From Benincasa hispida (Eukaryota; Streptophyta; Magnoliopsida; Cucurbitales; Cucurbitaceae), in the NCBI RefSeq assembly GCF_009727055.1, contig NC_052359.1:10707895-10771894 (forward strand): a DNA stretch of 64,000 nt, read 5' to 3'. Position numbers and translations under genes: made by a program. Of the stretch, positions 22,556 through 35,724 are shown piece by piece (within the stretch, counting starts at the first letter, position 1; each line of letters starts with the position of its first letter). The notes under the pieces were generated by a model, which was given only the letters and a program-made list of their open reading frames with translations, was not told the DNA's origin and did no database searches.

Positions 22556-22700
22556 TTTAGAGACGAGACAATTTTAGTTCTTGTTATAACAGTCTATGTT
22601 TGGGTGTAGACTATTTTAGTATAGGTAGGAAATAGTGAAATGTGTAATAAAGAGAGAGATGATGAGTAGAAAATAATAAATATTATAACTTATTTTGAAA
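22556..22700 (+). repeat. Local direct repeat, third copy
   Basis: GGTGTAGACTATTTTAGTAT and TGTAATAAAGAGAGAGATGA match the block at 21897-21965 (GGTGTAGATTGTTTTAGTAT, TATAATAAAGAGAGAGAGGA). Insertion of the GC-rich element into a pre-existing duplicated sequence would give this layout. Confidence 0.6.
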
Positions 22701-23215
22701 TAGTATTTACCGTACATAATTGTAGGTTGTAAATAGCTGTACAGACTAATATTATATATCTGGAGCCCGTGTGAGCTATATGTATATCTCATATTTTTCT
22801 AGATGAAAAGATTTATTATACACAAAATCGAAAGTTTTATAGATTTCTTAGATATTTTTTATGTTCAAAGATTTGTTAGAAACAAAATTGAAAAGGTTAA
22901 GATTTGTGGCTATTTGTTTGTACTTCTCAAAATGTCAAATGGGATATCTATGAGGTTTCAAGTTTGTATCTAATAAGTTTCCAAATTTTAAAATTTGTAT
23001 TTAATAGGTCTTTAAACTTTTCAATGTTATATGTAATAGGTCTCTAAAACTTTGATTTTTTAAGAAAATAATTGATATTTAATCCATTAGATATGAAATT
23101 GAATTTTATGTTTAATGGAACCATAAAATTTTAATTTTATATTTACATGAGTTTTCCTTTTTAAAAAAATATCGAATAGATCAATGATCTATTAGATATA
23201 AAACTAAAAAATTAG
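22701..23215. other. Intergenic dispersed-repeat debris
   Basis: Repeated phrases such as TTAGATACAAAATTGAAAGT in both orientations recur here, at 23440-23720, at 26440-26890 and at 29830-30060. They mark an old, abundant family with no coding potential. Confidence 0.5.
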
Positions 23216-23400
23216 GCATTTGATAACCATTTTGTTTTTTTAAAATTAAGCCTATAGACACAATTTCTATCTCCAAATTTCTTTTTTATTATCTACTTTT
23301 TACCAATAGTTTAACTAATCAAGATAAAATTTGAAAACTAAAAAAGTAACTTAATTTTCAAAAACCAAAAACAAAAAATGAAATGATTACTAAAACGGGC
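23216..23400 (+). mobile_element. Short MITE, same family as 27231-27541
   Basis: The left end GGCATTTGATAACCATTTTG and the right end, complementary to GCCCGTTTTAGTAATCATTT, are imperfect inverted repeats. The interior shares AAATTAAGCCTATAGACAC and TTATCTACTTTTTACCAATA with the longer copy at 27231. It is about 185 bp and internally deleted. Confidence 0.6.
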
Positions 23401-23654
23401 ATTAGAGGTATAGTTGACACAAATTTGAAAATTTAAGTAATTATTAGATATTTTTTAAAGTTAAAAAATTTAATGGACATAAAATTAAAAGTTTAAAAAT
23501 TTATTACACTTTTTAGAGTTCAAATAACCTATTTGACACAAAAGAGGAAGTTCAAAGATCTATTAGACATTTTTCAAGAAATGTAAAAATTAAATAGATA
23601 CAAACCGAAAATACAGAGACCGAATAGATACAAAAGTAAAAGTTCAAGAAACAA

Positions 23655-23685
<31 letters not shown>

Positions 23686-25299
23686 TTAGAAAATAAATCT
23701 ATTAGATACAAACTTGAAAGTTAGACTATCGAAGATTCAGATCGATAGATTGGAATTCGATACCAAGAGATAAATTAAGGAGTGGTAAGTTATCCCATCC
23801 TTTTAAAAAGCTTGGATATGGTATTTCATTCTATATAGATCACTAGATTTCATGTGATGATAGATTTGGACTGGAGCAAGTCAAAGGAACAAAGAACTGT
23901 GAGAGTCCAACTAAATTTATTAATTTAACTTTTTAATTTATATATTTAAATGAATGAATATAAAAATTTTAATTAAAGTATTCATAACATTCTTTACATA
24001 TAAAAAATTGTTCAAATCACCAACCTCACAATTGTATTCTCAATACATAAATCATAATTTTATTTTATTAAATTAAATATTGAACACCTTATGTGTCTGT
24101 CATATAAATAAAATAGGTTACAAGAAATCTGCAAATCCTCTAAAGTAGAATGCATAAACTTAAAATCAAATTATCATTTTGAAATCAAAAATTTAAGATT
24201 CAAACCAAAATAATTGTTTTTTTAAAAAAGTTTGATACCTAAGTTGATTTTTGAAAGTCGGTGGAATAAACATAAAAATGTATTAATTATTAATAATAAT
24301 TAATGTTTTATTTGTGTTCGAATTTGTTGAATAAACTAATAGATTAGTTTTTAGTTTGGATATTGTTTTGTAATTAAATTTTGAATTTTATTCTATTTTG
24401 ATCCATAAACATTTAAAAATGTTTATTATAGTCCATAAACTTTTAAAAAATGCTTACTATAGTTCCTACTATTAAGATTCTGTTAATTATTAAACGTAAT
24501 ATGAAATGACTTGTATTTTTGGATAATTAAGCTATAAGAGATCTCAAAAATCATTTTGCGTCCAAAATTTTGACCGTTTACTATATATTTTGGCACGATG
24601 ATTGTTGATATTTTACTTCACTTTCATCTTGCTCAACTAATGTTAGACGCAATTTCATTTTTAAACATATTTCATATTCAAAGAGTTAACACAATCTCAA
24701 CGATAAGGACCAAAATAAACATTTTTTGGAAAAAGTTCAGAAAACAATACATACGTTTTTTAAAGTCTGTGGACTAAAATAGAACATGACTCAAAGTTCA
24801 AGGACCAAAATAGGATTTAAACTTTAATTGTTAATTTATCTTTTGTTCTTAATTAATTTTGGGCCCATTTGAATTAACTTAAGAAAAAAATGTTTTTCAA
24901 AACTCATTTTTATTTAAACACTTTTGATAAAAATTGATTAAAATATACTTGAAAAACTATTTTAAATTTTTTTAAAATAAATTATTTTTTAAATTAAACA
25001 TTTAAAAATGTAATTCAAACACATCATTTTTCGATCATGTATTTAAATTATAAATGGTTAGGAAAGGGAAGATTTGGGTATACTTAGGACATCACGAAAT
25101 TGATGCATTGAAAATCGAAACTTTGCATTTAATCTAATATCATGTGCACATAATTCTTTTATTGTACCTTTTAGTCATTCTAAACTCTCAATTGTCATAA
25201 CCATTGAATTTATAGGTCATTTGATCTGACAAATCCATATTTAATAATCAATTATTTAGACCATTTTTAACTTAATTTGTAAACATTTTCAGTGGTGTT
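23401..25299. other. Intergenic AT-rich DNA
   Basis: A (TA)n run at about 23666-23683 and repeat debris as above; 24340-24830 repeats the kind of sequence seen at 19860-20220. No gene recognised. Confidence 0.55.
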
Positions 25300-25915
25300 C
25301 AAAAAATTCGATGATCTAAAAAAATGATCAATTCAACCCAACTTATGCGGTTTGGGTTGGGTTATCAACTCATTTGGTTTACGTTGAGTTTAAATAAATG
25401 AAAATTTTATGAATTGGGTTGGTTCATGAGTTCACCTAATATAACACAAACCAACTGAACCAACTCAAATTTATTATTAACTTTAAAATATATGTTTTTT
25501 TATTATTTATAACACAATTATTTATTCATATATTAATTTTAATTTTATTTAATTTCAATATTTTTTTAATAATTTATTCTTCAACAACTCCCAAAATTAG
25601 TTTCTTTGCAATTTAGAAAGAAAATTTTCATACTTAAATTGAAATTGAGTTGTTAATCTTAATTCAATATATGAAAATAATTAAATTAGATTTCTACATA
25701 TTTTTGTTTTACTTATTTTTATAACAAAATTTAAATAAATGACCTGATTAACCCGAACCAACCCAACTCAACCTAATCATTGAGTTGGGTTGAGTTAATT
25801 TTTTAATAAGTATTATTTTGGTTGAAAAAATTTACAACCCGAACAATTGGATTGGATCTAAAAAAAATTTCAACTCAACCCAACTCAACCCCGTAAATAT
25901 TTTGATCACTTATAC
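25300..25915. repeat. Interspersed repeat with GGGTTGGGTT / AACCCAACTC ends
   Basis: The left part carries TTCAACCCAACTTATGCGGT and TTTGGGTTGGGTTATCAACT. The right part carries CGAACCAACCCAACTCAACC, GAGTTGGGTTGAGTTA and TTCAACTCAACCCAACTCAA. The inverted GGGTTGG and CCAACCC words near both ends suggest a MITE or a self-complementary repeat of about 600 bp. It is not telomeric: the unit is not TTTAGGG. Confidence 0.5.
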
Positions 25916-27230
25916 ATATTATATGGTAAGTTATATTTACTTTTACGATTTTAATCTAAAGTTTTATATATTTTTTGCTTTTCTTTTATCTTTTCCATTT
26001 GAATTATATTTTTTATGCTAGGCTTCTATAATCATTTTCTCAATCTTCATATATATTTCTTAGGTTCAAGGTTTTGCTTTAAAAAATTATTTGTCCTTCT
26101 ACTTAACAAAGTTTTTTTTTTCTTTTTGAAAAAATATTTTTTAACCCTAAATTTTTAATAATTAATACTTTTGATTCGTGAAATTTTACTATGTACTATT
26201 TAATCCTTTAAATTTTATTTTTAAAAGGCATGGATGACATAACATTTTGGATTTTATTTTATAAATTCTCTCGCCTCTCTTTTTCTTCGCTCCTCTCTTC
26301 TTCCTCTTGTTCTTCTTTCTTGCTTTTAGTGTATCTAAACTTTTTATTTTATATGTAATAGATGTATGTATATTCAATATTTTTTAAAAAAATAACGACT
26401 TTTATCATACACAAAATTGAATGTATAATAATATATTAGATACATTTAGATTTGTCAATATTTAAAAGTTATTAAATATATTAGACCTATTAGATACAAA
26501 ATTGAAATTTTTGATATTTTTTAGATACTAAGTTTATGGACTTAATAGACACAAAATTGAAACTTCAAACGACCTGTTAATCACTTTTTAAAGCTCATAA
26601 ATCCATTTAACGTAAACCTAAAAATTTATGAACTAAATTTGTAATTTTTAACCTTTGAATAATTAGTTTAGTTTTAACTTTCAAAATTACAATTGTAGTT
26701 TCTGAATTTTGAAATTTTTTAAAATTTACCTATCCACTAGACACAACATTAAAAGTTTAGGGTTCTATTAGATATACAATTTTAATTTATAACTAATAGA
26801 TCAAGTAATTTAATTTAATTTTCTAATTCGTTAAGAACCTATTAAATATAAAATTGAAAGTTTATTTAACATATTTAATAGTTCCTAAATCCACATGATA
26901 TGCTCAATTAGCTATTTTGTTAGGCTTGGTGAAGGCTCAACATATTAATGTGAGCCTTAACCAACGCTAACTCTCTCCCTAGGTCCAATATTCTACCCAT
27001 GTTTTACGTCGAATATTTCCCTTTATCCAAATTCACCCATAACAATACTTAAATTCTTAAAGTTTTAATTATACCTTTAAATTACTATGAAGAGAAATGT
27101 TGTTATATAGCCGCTATAGCTAACATTTATAAGTACTATATGATGTGTAGCATGACTAGAAAAATATTGTTTGTTGATTTTGTATGACAGACGAACAAAT
27201 AATATCAAAAACTTGAAAAATAAAGGTCAC
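25916..27230. other. Intergenic AT-rich DNA
   Basis: Contains a short pyrimidine-rich stretch (26270-26325, CTCTTCTTCCTCTTGTTCTT-like) and TAGATACAAAATTGAA repeat debris. No gene recognised. Confidence 0.55.
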
Positions 27231-27541
27231 GTTTGGTAACCATTTTGTTTTTTGTTTTTGTTTTTGAAAATTAAGCCTATAGACACACTATTTCCACTTC
27301 CACATTTCTTTTTTTGTTATCTACTTTTCACCAATGGTTCAAAAAATTAAGCTAAATTTTGAGAACTAAAAAAAATAGCTTTCAAAAAGTTGTTTTTTGT
27401 TTTTGGAATTTGGCTAAGAATTCAACCAATGTACTTAAAGAAAGATGCAAATCATTATCATAAATGTGGAGTTGGAAGTAGTATCCATAGACTTAATTTA
27501 AAAAAAAAAAACAAAAACAAAAAATTAAATGGTTATCAAAC
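27231..27541 (+). mobile_element. MITE with ~55-bp terminal inverted repeats
   Basis: The left end GTTTGGTAACCATTTTGTTT is mirrored by the right end, whose complement is GTTTGATAACCATTTAATTT. Similarity continues inward through the GTTTTTGTTTTT runs to AAATTAAGCCTATAGACAC / AAATTAAGTCTATGGATAC, about 55 bp in all. The 311-bp element has no coding capacity. A target duplication could not be fixed, so the superfamily (hAT or other) is left open. Relatives are at 23216-23400 and 32354-32563. Confidence 0.75.
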
Positions 27542-30300
27542 ATAATCAAAGTGATACAAGCTATCAAAGAGATTTATAATCCTTATTTTTTTTTTTTTAA
27601 AAAAAGGTATTTTTGCACGTGTTACTATTGTTTTTATCAAATTTTCTAAATATATTTTACCACTTGTATGTCACATAGAACAAACTCAATCATATCATGT
27701 TATCCTTTAATCAATAGTATATTTAAATATATATATATATATATATATTTTAAAAAAAAGATGGCAAGTGTTGCATGTGGTAAGATCAATATTCAACATT
27801 TAGACATATACTTAATTATTTTTATAAGTTTAAAGACTAAATCAACGCAATCATATCATAGGTTAAATTTCTACGTATATTTATAATATTATAGACACAA
27901 TTTAAAATGATTATAACATTAACTAATTTCACATATCATAATTAACAAACAAATTTTAGTCTTCAATTTAAAATTATTTTAATACTATCAACTAATTTCA
28001 CATGGGGAGATTTTAAAGAAAAAATAATAATAAATAAGAGAAACTATTTACACAAAATAATAAATTTTAATTTTTTTTATAGAGAAGAAGTTTATCAATA
28101 TCTATCAATGAAAGAAAATTATAGAAGTCTATTATTAATACTATGTGATAGATGTTGATAGAATTCTATCGGTATTTATCAAATTTTTTTACTATTTTTA
28201 TAAATAATTTGAGTTGATAAATTTCTTTTTCACAATATCATAATCATTAAATAAATTTGAATCGATTGATATAACATAACGTGTAAAAAACTAAATAAAA
28301 TAAGCACAATTATCAAAGTTGAAGTACCAAATTTGTAAAATTAATTTGTCATTTTATATTCTAATTGTACTATGTTTTGTTATTATCTAAAATTCAATGC
28401 ACGTGAACACAAAAATATTCAAGTCAAACTAAATAGTACCTCCAATTTACCTAGTGGAGTAACAAATTCAAATTTAAGATAAGATTAAAAAAAAAAAAAA
28501 AAGAAAAGAAAAACAGTGGAGAGTGAAAAATAGAATGAGTGGAAATTGAAAATTTGCTCATTCTCGTCTAACCCCTTTTTACTTGACAAGATGGAAATCA
28601 TGGGCCCTTCCTTGAAATTTGTGTCCATTTGGATTGATTGGAGAAATTTTTTTTTGAAAAGGTATTATTTTTTTATTTATTTTTATAAAAATTATTTAAA
28701 ACACGTTTTGAAAGTATTTTAAAATCTATTTTGAATGAACGTAAAATATTTTAATTTTTTTAAAATAATTTATTTTCAAAATTAAATATTTGAGAGTTAA
28801 TTCAAATGTTTTTTAATTTATTTTATTTTATTGTATAAATTTAGTTCCTATATTTTTGTAATAAAATTTTAAATTAGTTAATATTTTGATTTTACATTTA
28901 ATTTTGGATACTTTTTAAATGATAAAACTGTTGAAAATATTTTCAAATATAGTAAAATATCATTGTCCATTAGTAATTGATTGTGATAAATGGCAATTTA
29001 TCGCGATCTATCGTTAATAGATAATGTCATTTTACTATATTTATAAATAAATTGATTAATTTTTTTATTTAAAAACAAGCCTTCAATTTTTGCATTAAAC
29101 AAATAAGTATCCATAAGTTCTCTTCTCAAAATTTAAAAAAACTATATTTACATTATAGATTTTGTAATTTAAATTTATTTTTGTTAATTTATGGGGTTAG
29201 AGAAGCAAAAAGTTAACTTCGAAGTCGAATTAATAGTGTAGACTAGTTTTAAGATCAACGGAAAATTTAGATACCAAATTTAGACGTTTAAAAAGTCTGA
29301 CTTAAAATTAAAGCATGTCTTAACTATGATGAAAGTGTTGTTTTAAAAAAATCAATTTTACCTTAAATTTTTAATTTCACCAAAAGGCACCTCAAATTTC
29401 AATACATATTGGAATCTTAACTCTAAACTTGAAATAAAGTTTCAATTTTTACCTCTCATAATTTTTTTCTGAAAAATATTAAAAGAAAATTCTCATGCGT
29501 GTTTAATGCATTATAAAACATGTGTATGGTACAAAATTAATACTTTATGGAAGAAAGACAAAAACTAAATTTTTGTTCGAATTTGTGAGTTTTGGCAATT
29601 TTATTTAATGCTTAATTTGTGCATTAATGGTGCAAACTTGATATATTGTTAAAATTAATGAATTTTTACAAATATTTTTACCCTTTTAGGTTAGAATTAG
29701 AGGAGAAATAACTAGAATTGAACTAGCTAGAAATTACCACACTTAACAAAGTCGTCAATGAAATTGAGGATTCAAAAGTTTATAGTAAAAATTGAAATTA
29801 ATCAAGAGTAGGAGTAAATTTTGAATTTTTTTTCCGTTAAATTATAAGTTTAATCCTTATAATTTTAAGTTTGTACCTATTTAATCCTTGAATATTAAAA
29901 ATGTGTAATAGATAGTTGAATTTCAAGTTTATGTCTCTTGGTCCATGAACTTTATAAAGTATCTAATCAACATTTTTTAACTTACAATTTTGTACCCAAT
30001 ACGTCAAAAAAAAATTAAATTTTTAATAAATCTTTGAAATTTTCAATGTTATTTAACATTCAATTTGAAAATTTATAATTCCAATAAACCTAAATAGTAA
30101 ATCTTATAGACTTTGGTTCATTGACATACACAATATTTGTAAAGTTTGAATAATAAATACAAAATTTAAAGTTTAATGAGTTACAATCTTTTAAAAAATT
30201 AACAACTTTTTTTTTAACACAAACTTAATTATAGGAAGAATTTTGTAGATTGACAAAATTTGAAGTTGCCTAAAGTAAACCCTATTTTGGGAGAAGGGGG
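27542..30300. other. Intergenic AT-rich DNA with dispersed repeats
   Basis: A (TA)n run at 27725-27748; GATAGA-type repeat pieces at 28085-28215 and 28945-29065; a TTTGAAA-type piece at 28620-28810; an A-run at 28487-28502. No gene recognised. Confidence 0.55.
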
Positions 30301-32353
30301 ATGAATGGGAATTTGGGATATTGGTGGCTTTAACCAAAGTTTTTGTTTGTTTGTGGGGCAGATGACATCTAACACATGATCCATGAATCCAATATCAGAT
30401 CCTTATTCCATATTTTAATTATTTCATTACGAACCCCTCGCTTTTTTCAAGATTCAAACCACTAAAAAAAACATTTAAAATTGTTTTAGAGGATTAGGAT
30501 TAAAAATGATTATTATATTATAAGTATTATATAGAATCATAGTACTAAGTAGCACTTGTTTTTTAAGATTTTGTGAGGATAGAAAATTCGAATTTTTGGA
30601 CTTCGTTTGATAATCAATCACAAGGTGGTTTCATTGTAAAATCAATGATAAAAAGAGGAATAGTTTATTTATCTTATAAAGAATGTGAAATCTCTTGATT
30701 TCTTAAACGTGTGATTCTCAACAAAACTCGCTTCCAAAATAATCTATACGTGAATTATCATCCTTGCTTATTCACACGGAATTGCACGTATAGCTAATTT
30801 TTGTCTCTCCACGATTCTAACTTTAACTCTCTTAAATTTTTATCACTTTTTCAAACTGGACCTTTCTTTACTTTTTAGTTGTCATACTTCACTATCTTAT
30901 CTTTTTTCCCAATTGAATGTAAAAGGAATTATTTAAAGAGGCTGTCACGATGTGACTGATAGTTTTTTTTTTATTGTTAGTGTACAGAGAGAAATGGTAA
31001 AAATATTTTAATTTTGTATTTAGTAGTTATTACGTGGCATGTAAATTTTTCAGAATTATCATCCAAGGGTTATTTAGAGGCTACCACATCGTGGTGTGAC
31101 CTTGTCGATGCATGCTGAAATTTGAATCAATGAGAAATTTGTAAGAAAATAGAAAACGAACTAATGCCCAATAAGATAAGAACATCATGCACCGGTATGG
31201 TGCTGAGCCACGTCCACTTTAACCTTAAGTTATTATCAAGTTTGTAAATAGTAAAGACAAAAGATAAACTATTAGACAAATATGTCAATGTTGCCTTCTC
31301 CCACTCTTTATAAGGAGGTTTTAGAATGTAATATGGTAAAACTCACCAACATCTCCTAAGAATATTGAAATTCTTGGAATGAGTAGCTAAAAAAAATTAT
31401 GCCTTAGAGCTATTTGGAAGGTTGAAATGTAATGAGTTTATAATGAGCTGTAATCTCAATCTCATGTTTGGATCGAAAATTTTGGGTCTATAGCTTATAA
31501 TTCTTATTAAATTTCTTTTCCACTATTTTCAACCCAAAACTCTTTCTCACCGTTTTCACACTTCACGATCACATTTCAATACTAGTTTTAACATTTTATC
31601 GTAATCTTGATTCTCAGTAATTTTGATAATGAATATGATTTTTAATGTTTTTTTTTTTTTTTAAGGTAATGATTAAGTACAACATAGATTGCAATAAAAA
31701 AAAAATTCAAACTTATCAGAGAAACAATCATATGTGGAACAATGACATATGAAAAATGCAAAAAGGACTAAATCAACAAGTTGGCATGGTGGTTGATGAA
31801 TTATGATTGGGACAAGATAAAATGAAATTTGACCCCAAATGAAATTTAACGGTGAAAGTAGCGTTTATAAACTTTAATTTTCAAAAACAAAAATTAAATG
31901 AGGCCTTAAATGTGGTATTTCTTTTAAAGACGTATTATATTTTAATTTATTTCAATTAATTATAAGTAAATGACACATTTAATCCTTGAACACTCAAATT
32001 TATCTATATTTGGGACCATATAAGTTTGTGAACTAAATTGGTGATCTATCCATTCCATTATTTATTAAAACATATACCCTAATTGGTCCAAAAAAGGTTG
32101 AAAAGCTTAAAATTTAGAGTTGAAATTACTAAATAGATGAGCGTTCAGGTACTAAATATGTAGTTTAACCATAATTAATCCTTAATTAAATTTAATTTTG
32201 TTTTAAAAAATGAAGTAAATTAGAATACAGTATGTTTTTTTTTAAGAAATAAAATATTGAAATATTCAATTAGCTTAAAAATAAATGCAATTTTGTTTGA
32301 CAATGTAAAAAATAAATAAATGAAGAAAAACTAAAATGCAAAACTAACCCATT
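30301..32353. other. Intergenic DNA, nothing recognised
   Basis: Slightly less AT-rich around 30340-30420 and 31060-31330. GTCACGATGTGACTGATAGT (30943-30962) and ATCGTGGTGTGACCTTGTCG (31087-31106) are weakly alike. No open frame, splice pattern or RNA gene is convincing. Confidence 0.5.
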
Positions 32354-32563
32354 CAGTAATCAACTTCGGTTTTAAAAATTAAGTCTATTTCTCTCAATTT
32401 CTTACCATAATTTGCATATTTTTTAAATACAAAAGTTGAATTCTTAACAAATTCAAAAAATAAAAATAAGTTTCTAATTTTTTTTTTTTAGTTTTCAAGA
32501 TATATAGATAGCGAATCATAATTTTTTTTTAAAAAAAATCAAATGATTACTAAAAGAGGCCTG
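32354..32563 (+). mobile_element. Degraded MITE, same family as 27231-27541
   Basis: The left AGTAATCAACTTCGGTTTT, the right end complementary to AGTAATCATTTGATTTTTTT, and the inner AAAATTAAGTCTATTTCTCT and GTTGAATTCTTAACAAATTC match the MITE family, with many changes. Confidence 0.45.
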
Positions 32564-33167
32564 TAAAAGGTCATTTGATGATAATTTGATTTTTGGTATC
32601 TAATTGAGTTTTTTGTTTTTCAATTAAATAGAAAATTATTTTAAAATAACTTGATTGTATATATATATATAACTAAAAAATTCAACAAAAACTTATTTTA
32701 TTTTTCGTAAAAAATAAAATTATCAAACCTTTTTTTTCTTTTTTAGTTTAAAAAGTAAAAAAACCGAAAATAGGAACCAAATATGTATTAGTTCAAATTT
32801 ATATGAGATTTATTTCAAATAATTAATCTAAGAACACAATAACGAATTCCATTTCATTAATTACTGTTTCATAGTCATACACAAAGTTTTTATATGGGCT
32901 AGCATTGCTAGAATGAACTACAAATGTAAGTATATATACGAAAGTATATTGGGGTTGTTCAAGGCGCTGAGTTGAGATATGATGTCTGGAGTTCATATGT
33001 CTGTATTTTGGGTGTAGAGTTATTTGGTCTGAGTTCATATGTCAGTGTTTGGGGTACATAGTTGAGTTCATATGTGTATCTGATACAGTTTTTTGAACTC
33101 TAATAATATGTTTTTGTGATTACTATTTTTGTTTTGAAACTTTCAATAATTCTACCCATATTTGGTT
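32564..33167 (+). repeat. Intergenic DNA with GAGTTCATATGT repeats
   Basis: Bases 32990-33085 hold three spaced copies of GAGTTCATATGT(C), alternating with TTTGGGTGTAGAGTT / TTTGGGGTACATAGTT. The same family, reversed, flanks copia A at 15212-15345. The rest is AT-rich with a short TA run at 32659-32671. Confidence 0.5.
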
Positions 33168-33172
33168 GAATA

Positions 33173-35107
33173 TGAAGGAAACTCGACATGAGGAGATCCT
33201 TGAGCGAAAGCGGATCATCCAAATTCCATTAATTATTGAATACAAAATTTACATAAACATACAAGAGATATGCATTTAACAATTAAATTACAACATGCTT
33301 TTACAAAGTAAAAAGGTTTCAAGAAACCTCACTCTTAAAGAACCTTTCTTCAAGTAATCCCTCGTACTAGTCACAAACAGAACTTCTTCTTCATGGATCT
33401 CCTTCTTCACACATGGACACTACCAAGCGACAACCCTCTATATTCTCTTTTGGGATTCAGAGACTCAAATAAGAGTTGTGGGCTTTACTTGAGTCCTAGG
33501 AAGAGGGAAGGAGATGGAGAGGATGAGAGAGAAGTTTTCTTCAGAGAATCTTTCTATGTGATTGTCAATCGATCAAGAGGATGATCCTCTCAACTTCTTT
33601 TATCACTTGTTAGTTTTCTTTGATAGAATGTGGGAAAGGAGTTATAACTCCTTCCCTTTTATTGACTTCAAATAAATTAATAAAATAGAATATATAATAA
33701 CTACTTTATTATATATACACTGGATGTTATATCAAATATAACATATAACCTATAATTTTATATTGCATCAAATACAACATAAACTATAGATTTTATTCTC
33801 TCTTAACTATGTATGACATTTAATATAAATCACATTTATATTAAATCCATTTATATGAATCTCATCCATATAAATAATATATAGATCATATCCAAATATT
33901 TTATTCCTCTCAATATAAATCATATTTATATTTAATTATATGAATCTCATTCATATAATTGGTATTTGAATCATATTTAAATTCCTCTCATAATGTATCA
34001 AATACATTATAATTAATTATATCATATATAATTAATTCCCTCAATTAATTCGAACACTCCAAAATAATCCAAAGGTTAAATCCCTATTGACCTACAGTGA
34101 GGACCTTATGGACATGTAGATTGAAGCTCTAACGGTACTCAGATAAATAATTAAACTCTTTATTAAGTTATCCAACATCTATTAACTGTCGGTCACTCTA
34201 TTAAAGACCGACAACTGCACTCTTCGCACTACAGATAAATTTCTGTGTCCATTGGATATAACCAATCAACAGTGGGATGTCCTTCACAAATTGCTCGTAA
34301 GTACAGCTAGGCCAAAATATCGTTTTGTCCATATAGTTACATCTAACTCCTTAAGTACCACCGATTCCTCTAATGAACAATAAGTGATAGTCCCAATATG
34401 ACCAAGTTCTCTCAGGCTAGGAGAGGGTGTGGCCACTATGTTCAAGACCCGGAATCAGCCCTTTAGAGAGCAATTCATCTACTTGTCCCTGCATCGGGGA
34501 AGTTGTGAACTCTGTCTTGTGTAGTTGAGTTTTTAGTTCCCAGACGAATCCTCAAAATGGTAGGCTTGTTGAGTTAGAAATTTGGCCACTCTCACCCATA
34601 CAAATCAAAGGACCGCCTTCATGAGCAGGAGTTCACAACTCACTCAAGATTCAGGTCATGTCACCTGTGGTCATCCTAGTGAAATGTAAGTCTCTATTAT
34701 TAACGGTGTTATATAAAGAGACTAATCATTTCGTGGTCTGGTCATATACAAACTCTTTGTATAGGATACTCCTGCTCGCATGTCTCTACATGAATGATCA
34801 GGATCAGATCATTTGTAGCACTTTACGATACTTGTAACACCTACAAAGTGGGTCATATCCGTAGTATCACCGGGATAAGGTACCCAACCTTATCTATCTA
34901 CTAAAGACCATTTAGGTCATTATTTAAACAAGATCCACTTGTATGTCTCTACATACTTGTTTAAATTACATGAAATAACCTCGGATCTTAGTTTATTGGA
35001 TTGAGTATATGCTTATAAAATAACATTTATTTTATTAACAACAATATGTTTATACAGAGTTTACAAACTATGAGATTACAATGAGATTTAGGACACCATT
35101 CCCAACA
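33173..35107 (-). mobile_element. Solo LTR S3, reversed
   Basis: The minus strand starts TGTTGGGAATGGTGTCC at 35107 and ends GTTTCCTTCA at 33173. The 5-bp target duplication GAATA is perfect (33168-33172 and 35108-35112). At 1935 bp it is full length for this family (relatives 1862-2097 bp). It carries the family's conserved ACGAAATG/GTCCGGTC, CTTGTAGCACTTTAC and CATGTAGAGACATA blocks. It shows that the family was active outside other transposons too. Confidence 0.93.
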
Positions 35108-35150
35108 GAATAAAATATGAATGACAATTTTTTTCTTTTAATTTTTAAAA

Positions 35151-35210
35151 CTTTCCTTTCTTTCTTTCTTTCTTTCTTTCTTTCCTTTTTTCTTTCTTTT
35201 TTGGGCAATG
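35151..35210 (+). repeat. (CTTT)n microsatellite
   Basis: About eight uninterrupted CTTT units from 35156, with imperfect units on both sides, just outside the S3 target duplication. Confidence 0.9.
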
Positions 35211-35724
35211 AACAACAACCCATTACATTTCTTGTAGAAATAAAATGAGAAACCAAATCAAAACTTTTAATTCCAGCTAATTTTTCTCTATGAATTTAAT
35301 TTTCATCTTCTTATTTTTTTTTCTTCTTCCTGTTGTTGCTCTATACTTTTACTATATCATGATTTTTTTTTAAAAAAAAATTAAAGCTCCCACTTCATGT
35401 TAACAACCAATGGAATGTCACCACATTTTTTTAACAATTTCACTATCAACTCCTCTAAGTTTAGAGAATCATCAGAGAATAAATCTTTATTTTTCACTAA
35501 TTCTTACTGGAAAATATTCTAGGAATATATGTTACATATTTTTCAACTACATACATACTTTTCATCTAAACATTCTTAACACTCATTTGATATGTGAATT
35601 CAATTAAATAAAAATATCTTTTACAATTTTTTACGTATAAATATTGCACTTAATGTAGACAAACTAATTTTTTTATATATATATAATTAACAACTTTACA
35701 GCATACTTTAACAGTCATGAGTTT
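35211..35724. other. Intergenic AT-rich DNA
   Basis: No gene or clear repeat seen. Confidence 0.55.

Noticed and set aside
25300..25915. GGGTTGGGTT runs taken as interstitial telomere repeat
   Set aside because: The word is not TTTAGGG and it occurs in inverted halves at the ends of a dispersed repeat.
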